Below the pieces are notes generated by a model. The model made no database searches and was not told where the DNA came from. It was given only the letters and a program-made list of their open reading frames with translations. Below are positions 56,650-60,000 of a DNA stretch of 60,000 nt, one piece after another (position 1 is the stretch's first letter; every line of letters starts with the position of its first letter). A program made the translations under genes and the position numbers. Source of the DNA: Polytrichum commune (lineage: Eukaryota; Streptophyta; Polytrichopsida; Polytrichales; Polytrichaceae); NCBI GenBank assembly GCA_950295325.1, contig OX485805.1:31423501-31483500 (forward strand). Direction: 5' to 3'.

Positions 56650-57024
56650 TCATTCCAACTCCCATGAATTATGCTCAAGTGCATATCCGATCCATTTGAT
56701 AAGATAGAATTTATTGGGGCGAGAACGAGACCCTCTATCCTCATGTGAAAGCACACGTTCTACTTCATAAGATGCATCTTCCGCAAATATTGGCAGAGGG
56801 GGAGGCTGTACCCTACCATCGGCCACATAAGGCCTAAGAAATGATACATGAAAGACATTGTGGATCTTAAATGTATTTGGCAGTTGCACGCGGTATGCTA
56901 CAACCCCTATCATCTTGACTATCCGAAATGGACCAATCCACCTTGGTAAAAGCTTTCGAGCTTCTAGGACCTTCAACTTAATGTTGGCAGTACTTACAAG
57001 CACTTGCTGGTCCACCTCAAACAA
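56650..57024 (-). pseudogene. Gypsy integrase C-terminus with chromodomain
   Basis: It contains the GPFRIVKMIGVVAYRVQLP block, FHVSFLRPY and a chromodomain-like end with YEVERVLSHEDR, FYLIKWIGY and NSWELE. This places the element among chromoviruses, whose chromodomain guides integration to chromatin. The frame ends normally just after the domain. Confidence 0.88.
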
Positions 57025-57129
57025 TACCTCTCATTTGTGTTTGTCAACATAGAATTTTTGTTGTTGTTGCACAACAATTAAATGTTTATTGGTTAAACCA
57101 ATTACATTTGTCATATACATTTGTCAATT

Positions 57130-57657
57130 CTAGACAACAGAGACTTGACACATGTTGTTCCCACTTATTGGTGTCCGGGGATGTTGACCATAATTCAGGA
57201 CAAATAGAGTATTCCATACTGACTCTTGCCAGGAGTTATTATATTCAAATTCAACCACTGCAAGGAATTCATCCCAATCATCTTGCACTGGGTTGACATA
57301 ATGCCACAACATATCCTCTATGATACGGTTTATTCGTTTAATTTGTCCGTTGGTTTGAGGATGAAACGTGGTGGACATAACCAAAAGACCATGCAACGCA
57401 TCCCAAAACCTACTTGTGAATCTATCATCCCTATCGTTTAGAATTACCTTGGGTAGATCATGAATCTTATAAACATGATCACAAAATAACCTTGCCATTT
57501 CTTCAGCAGTAACATGTGTGGTGGTTGGCATAAAGTGGGCCATCTTGGACAACTTATCCATACACACAAATATGACATCATAACTATTAGCAGATGGAGT
57601 CAAGCCAGAAATAAAATCTATGCTTACCACTTCCCAATTACGATAAAAAATCTCCAA
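57130..57657 (-). pseudogene. Gypsy integrase catalytic core
   Basis: It carries the DDE-type core: SIDFISGL (first Asp), NDRDDRFTSRFW (second Asp) and HPQTNGQIKRINR. The usual catalytic Glu of the QTER motif is replaced by Lys here. The upstream H2C2 zinc-binding stretch (57660-57760) is interrupted by stops. Confidence 0.85.
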
Positions 57658-57800
57658 TGGTTGTAATATGCATGCTGGCTTAAGAGTAGGGGCCTTACTT
57701 CTTTGGCAAATCTCACAATATTTTATATAGCTTTTAATGGACCCTTACATCTCAAGCCACTAAAAGTTTACTCGTACCTTCTTATATGTCTTAGTTACTT

Positions 57801-58127
57801 CTACATGACCGATATACATCGCGTCATGCTATTCACTGAGCAAAAATGACATGATATTCGATCCTTGAAGGACACATCTGGAACCACAACCGCCTTATCA
57901 TACCACCAGATGTGGTTCTCGTAAACAAAATGTTTCAGATTGTGCGAGTTTGAGAACCAAGGATCAAGAGCATACCCGGCAATGATAGTTTGATATAACT
58001 TCTGATCACTGACGAACTCCAGGTACCCCTTCACATTATTGTCTCGCTGTCCGGGATCACTTCGCATAGCGTCTGCAACCACCATTTGAAAGATCGAGTT
58101 ACTTGGAGTAGCCTTAGGTGTCATCAA
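57801..58127 (-). pseudogene. Gypsy RNase H to integrase connecting region
   Basis: A weakly conserved stretch with WYDKAVVVPDVSFKDRIS, resembling the pre-integrase linker of gypsy polyproteins. The frame differs from the integrase core fragment. It is identified mainly by position. Confidence 0.55.
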
Positions 58128-58299
58128 GGTTTTTAGGCCCCCCGTATCTAGTGGATTTCAACTCAGGGGATCGGCCATATTAATCCTTCATAGTCGGTAT
58201 ACCCAACGGTAAACAATTTTTTGCTCCAATAACTCCAACTATCGAGTTTGACGCCTTGATAACGTCTGTTGTATTTTTAAATACACTAGAGGATTATGA

Positions 58300-58832
58300 T
58301 ATGTAACAATAGTACAGTTTACTCCCTCTAGGTAACACCGCCAGGTTCGCATGGCGTGCACAACTGCTACTAGTTCTTGCTCACCAGTAGTGTAATTTCT
58401 CTCAACTAGAGAAAAATTCTTACTATAAAAAACAATAGGTTTACCTCCCTGAAGTAATACTACTCATGCTCCTAGTAAAGAAACATCATTTACGATCTCA
58501 AGTGACTCCCCTAACTTGGGTAAGGCCAGTACTGGCACATGTGTTAAGGCATATTTAACATCCTCAAAAGCGCGCTCACAATCATCAGTCCAATTGAATT
58601 TAACCTTGCTTTGCGTCAGAAAAGTCAATGGTGCAACTAGAGTGGAATATCCACGAATGAATCTGCGAAAGTAATTGCAAAGCCCCAAGAAGGACCTAAG
58701 TTGTCCAACTTCAAGAGGTCTATGCCACTTTGTCACAGTCTCTATTTTCCTAGGATCCACCTTAATGCCCTCTTTGCCTACTACATGTCTGAGATAGTGC
58801 AATTCATCCTTTCCAAAATGACACTTAGACAT
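58300..58832 (-). pseudogene. Gypsy reverse transcriptase C-terminal part and RNase H
   Basis: The frame starting MSKCHFGKDELHYL contains LRSFLGLCNYFRRFIRGYS and FNWTDDCERAF, typical of the RT thumb and connection, then VLALPKLGESLEIVNDVS leading into RNase H. Recognisable RNase H continues past the stop at 58464 with a KPIVFYSKNFS block. Upstream RT homology (LRENQFYAK) reaches about 58907 with one stop and then ceases. Confidence 0.85.
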
Positions 58833-58907
58833 CTTTGCATAAAACTGATTCTCTCGTAGAATTTGAAGTAATTATACCAAATGACTAACATGTTTTTCCT
58901 CATTCAG

Positions 58908-59179
58908 ATGCAACAATTGCCAAAGGTGTTGGCAATACAGGGTCGGTAAGGGACAATAAGTCACATCGCTCAAGAGATCGTTCTTCAACCTTGTATAAGA
59001 AGAACAAACAATCTAAGAGGGAGGACTCCATGATTAAGAACACCAATAAGAATGACAGTCGTTGTTTCCTTTGCCATAGGGAGGGGCACATGACTCAGGA
59101 TTGTCCTGATAACAAAAAGGGTGCAGAGCAACAGACTGCTAAGAAGGGCAAGAAGTTTTTTCCCAAGTCCGACACTTAG
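58908..59179 (+). pseudogene. CCHC zinc-knuckle fragment (retroelement gag-like)
   Basis: The frame is open from about 58908. It is basic (SHRSRDRS, KKNKQSKRED) and ends in CFLCHREGHMTQDC, a complete CX2CX4HX4C knuckle, then a lysine-rich tail and TAG at 59177-59179. CCHC knuckles of this kind bind nucleic acid in retroelement Gag. It lies opposite in strand to the gypsy remnant, with which it is joined end to end, so it belongs to another element. Confidence 0.65.
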
Positions 59180-59190
59180 GCAATGGGCTA

Positions 59191-60000
59191 GTGTCAGGAC
59201 TTGATCAAGTTTCGGAGGTTGTGTTTGATTTGTCTAGTTATACACTGGAAGCTATCCATGACAAAGTCAATAAACAATTTGATGTAATCGTGTATGATAT
59301 TTTGAATAAAGACATCATTTTACCAACTCCATTATTCCTACTTAGTAATATGTTTGATGAGAAGACCAAGGTATGTGAAGTTTTTTCATTAATTATACCA
59401 TCAGTGGAAGATTTACAAAGTTTCTTAAAGTCTTCTTTGCACGGTAAACAAGGAGCGCCCTATGATACTAGTGCTTGATTTATTGTTGAGAAATATAGAG
59501 CAAAAAATCTTAAAAGAACTTTGCCTAGATTTAAGTTGGTACATCAATTTGAATCACAGTCAAAACTTTGGCAAGTTTATCTAGATGAAGTCAAGCCACA
59601 TGTTTTGAACCAACTCACTATTTCTTCTCAGTTGATGAATGCATCCTTCTTCATAGAACAACAACGAGACACTAGATACATTATCCCTGCCACAATTATC
59701 CCATTGGCACATATCTCCATTAATGAATGCAACCCAAAGAGTGACATCGAAACAAATACTAACACTATCCAAACACAATTCGATGTCGCTCACATATATG
59801 AAGACAACGGTCGGCACCTCATTACCATCCCAAAAACTAGATTATTGTGGTTATGGAAACAATACCACCAAGCTAAAGATACCCTACATAGTCTAGAACC
59901 ACCTACCCAATCATTTGAAATAGAAATCGTGTGGCTATACCAAAGATATAAATACCGTATTCTAAAAAACGATCCCCTTAAACGTGCCCAATATACAATA
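59191..60000 (+). pseudogene. Unassigned reading frame, one internal TGA, runs off the window
   Basis: One frame is open over about 270 codons to the end of the window except for a TGA at 59476-59478. The part after that stop (59479-60000) is 174 codons without interruption. It is not low in complexity: for example LPRFKLVHQFESQSKLWQV, RDTRYIIPATIIPLAHI and RLLWLWKQYHQAKDTLHSL. I do not recognise a domain. It follows the CCHC fragment in a different frame, so it may be the next part of that element's polyprotein or a captured host sequence. There is no convincing ATG near 59191. Confidence 0.5.

Larger units (their letters stand above)
56294..58907 (-). mobile_element. Ty3/gypsy chromovirus remnant, truncated and decayed
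   Basis: Pol fragments lie on the minus strand in gypsy order: reverse transcriptase thumb, RNase H, a degenerate pre-integrase stretch, integrase core, then integrase C-terminus and chromodomain. Frames are interrupted and shift between 58127 and 57657. A candidate polypurine tract, GTGGGGAGGTG, is followed by TGTAAC at 56299, which may be the start of the 3' LTR, but I could not find the LTR end. The left part of pol (RT palm) and all of gag are missing, because the homology stops at about 58907 against an unrelated plus-strand fragment. Confidence 0.85.

Noticed and set aside
1-60000. CRISPR array, bacterial operon or rRNA genes
   Set aside because: No regularly spaced short direct repeats with unique spacers, no polycistronic gene order and no rRNA words were seen. 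Introns and retroelements mark this as plant nuclear DNA.

Overview
The window looks like nuclear DNA of a land plant with a large, repeat-rich genome. It has three plant protein-coding genes in 60 kb, two of them with GT-AG-type introns, set among LTR retrotransposons, miniature inverted-repeat elements (MITEs), a probable SINE and many microsatellites. I cannot fix the species. The protein sequences are clearly plant but not close to any angiosperm copy I can recall, so a non-flowering plant is possible (weak inference). All exon joins, repeat matches and identity counts were made by eye.

Layout. 1-8.3 kb: gene-free, with a direct duplication, a probable tRNA-derived SINE (2705-2900) and two MITE-like elements. 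8458-9930 (+): an intronless F-box/kelch-repeat gene with a low-complexity leader. 10-18.7 kb: gene-free, with three short inverted-repeat elements (14407-14744, 15297-15667, 16734-17346). 18730-26168 (-): a full-length but dead Ty1/copia element with 5-bp target duplication AAATG, itself interrupted at 21214-21959 by a 746-bp terminal-inverted-repeat element. 26211-32032 (-): a four-exon 2-oxoglutarate/Fe(II) dioxygenase gene. Its stop codon lies only 42 bp from the copia LTR, its introns are full of MITEs and tandem repeats, and its first donor site reads GA instead of GT. 32-41 kb: gene-free, with a long inverted repeat (about 36668-38475). 41159-48041 (-): an intact eight-exon glycoside hydrolase family 3 beta-xylosidase gene encoding 801 residues. 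48042-49750: a tandem array upstream of that gene. 50-56 kb: gene-free. 56.3-58.9 kb (-): a decayed Ty3/gypsy chromovirus remnant. 58.9-60 kb (+): a CCHC zinc-knuckle fragment followed by an unassigned reading frame that runs off the window.

The most unusual signal is at the beta-xylosidase gene, where both ends of exon 1 have been copied into tandem arrays. The start-codon segment recurs about eight times upstream (48.3-49.6 kb). The 3' end of exon 1, with its splice donor, recurs twice more inside intron 1 (46.8-47.4 kb). A second theme is a 370-400 bp MITE-like family with four clear copies and two more distant relatives; three of the six lie in one intron of the dioxygenase gene and one in an intron of the xylosidase gene.

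The three host genes are not an operon or cluster. The F-box/kelch protein is probably an SCF ubiquitin-ligase adaptor, the dioxygenase a soluble oxidase of hormone or specialised metabolism, and the xylosidase a secreted cell-wall enzyme. Apart from proximity I see nothing linking them.
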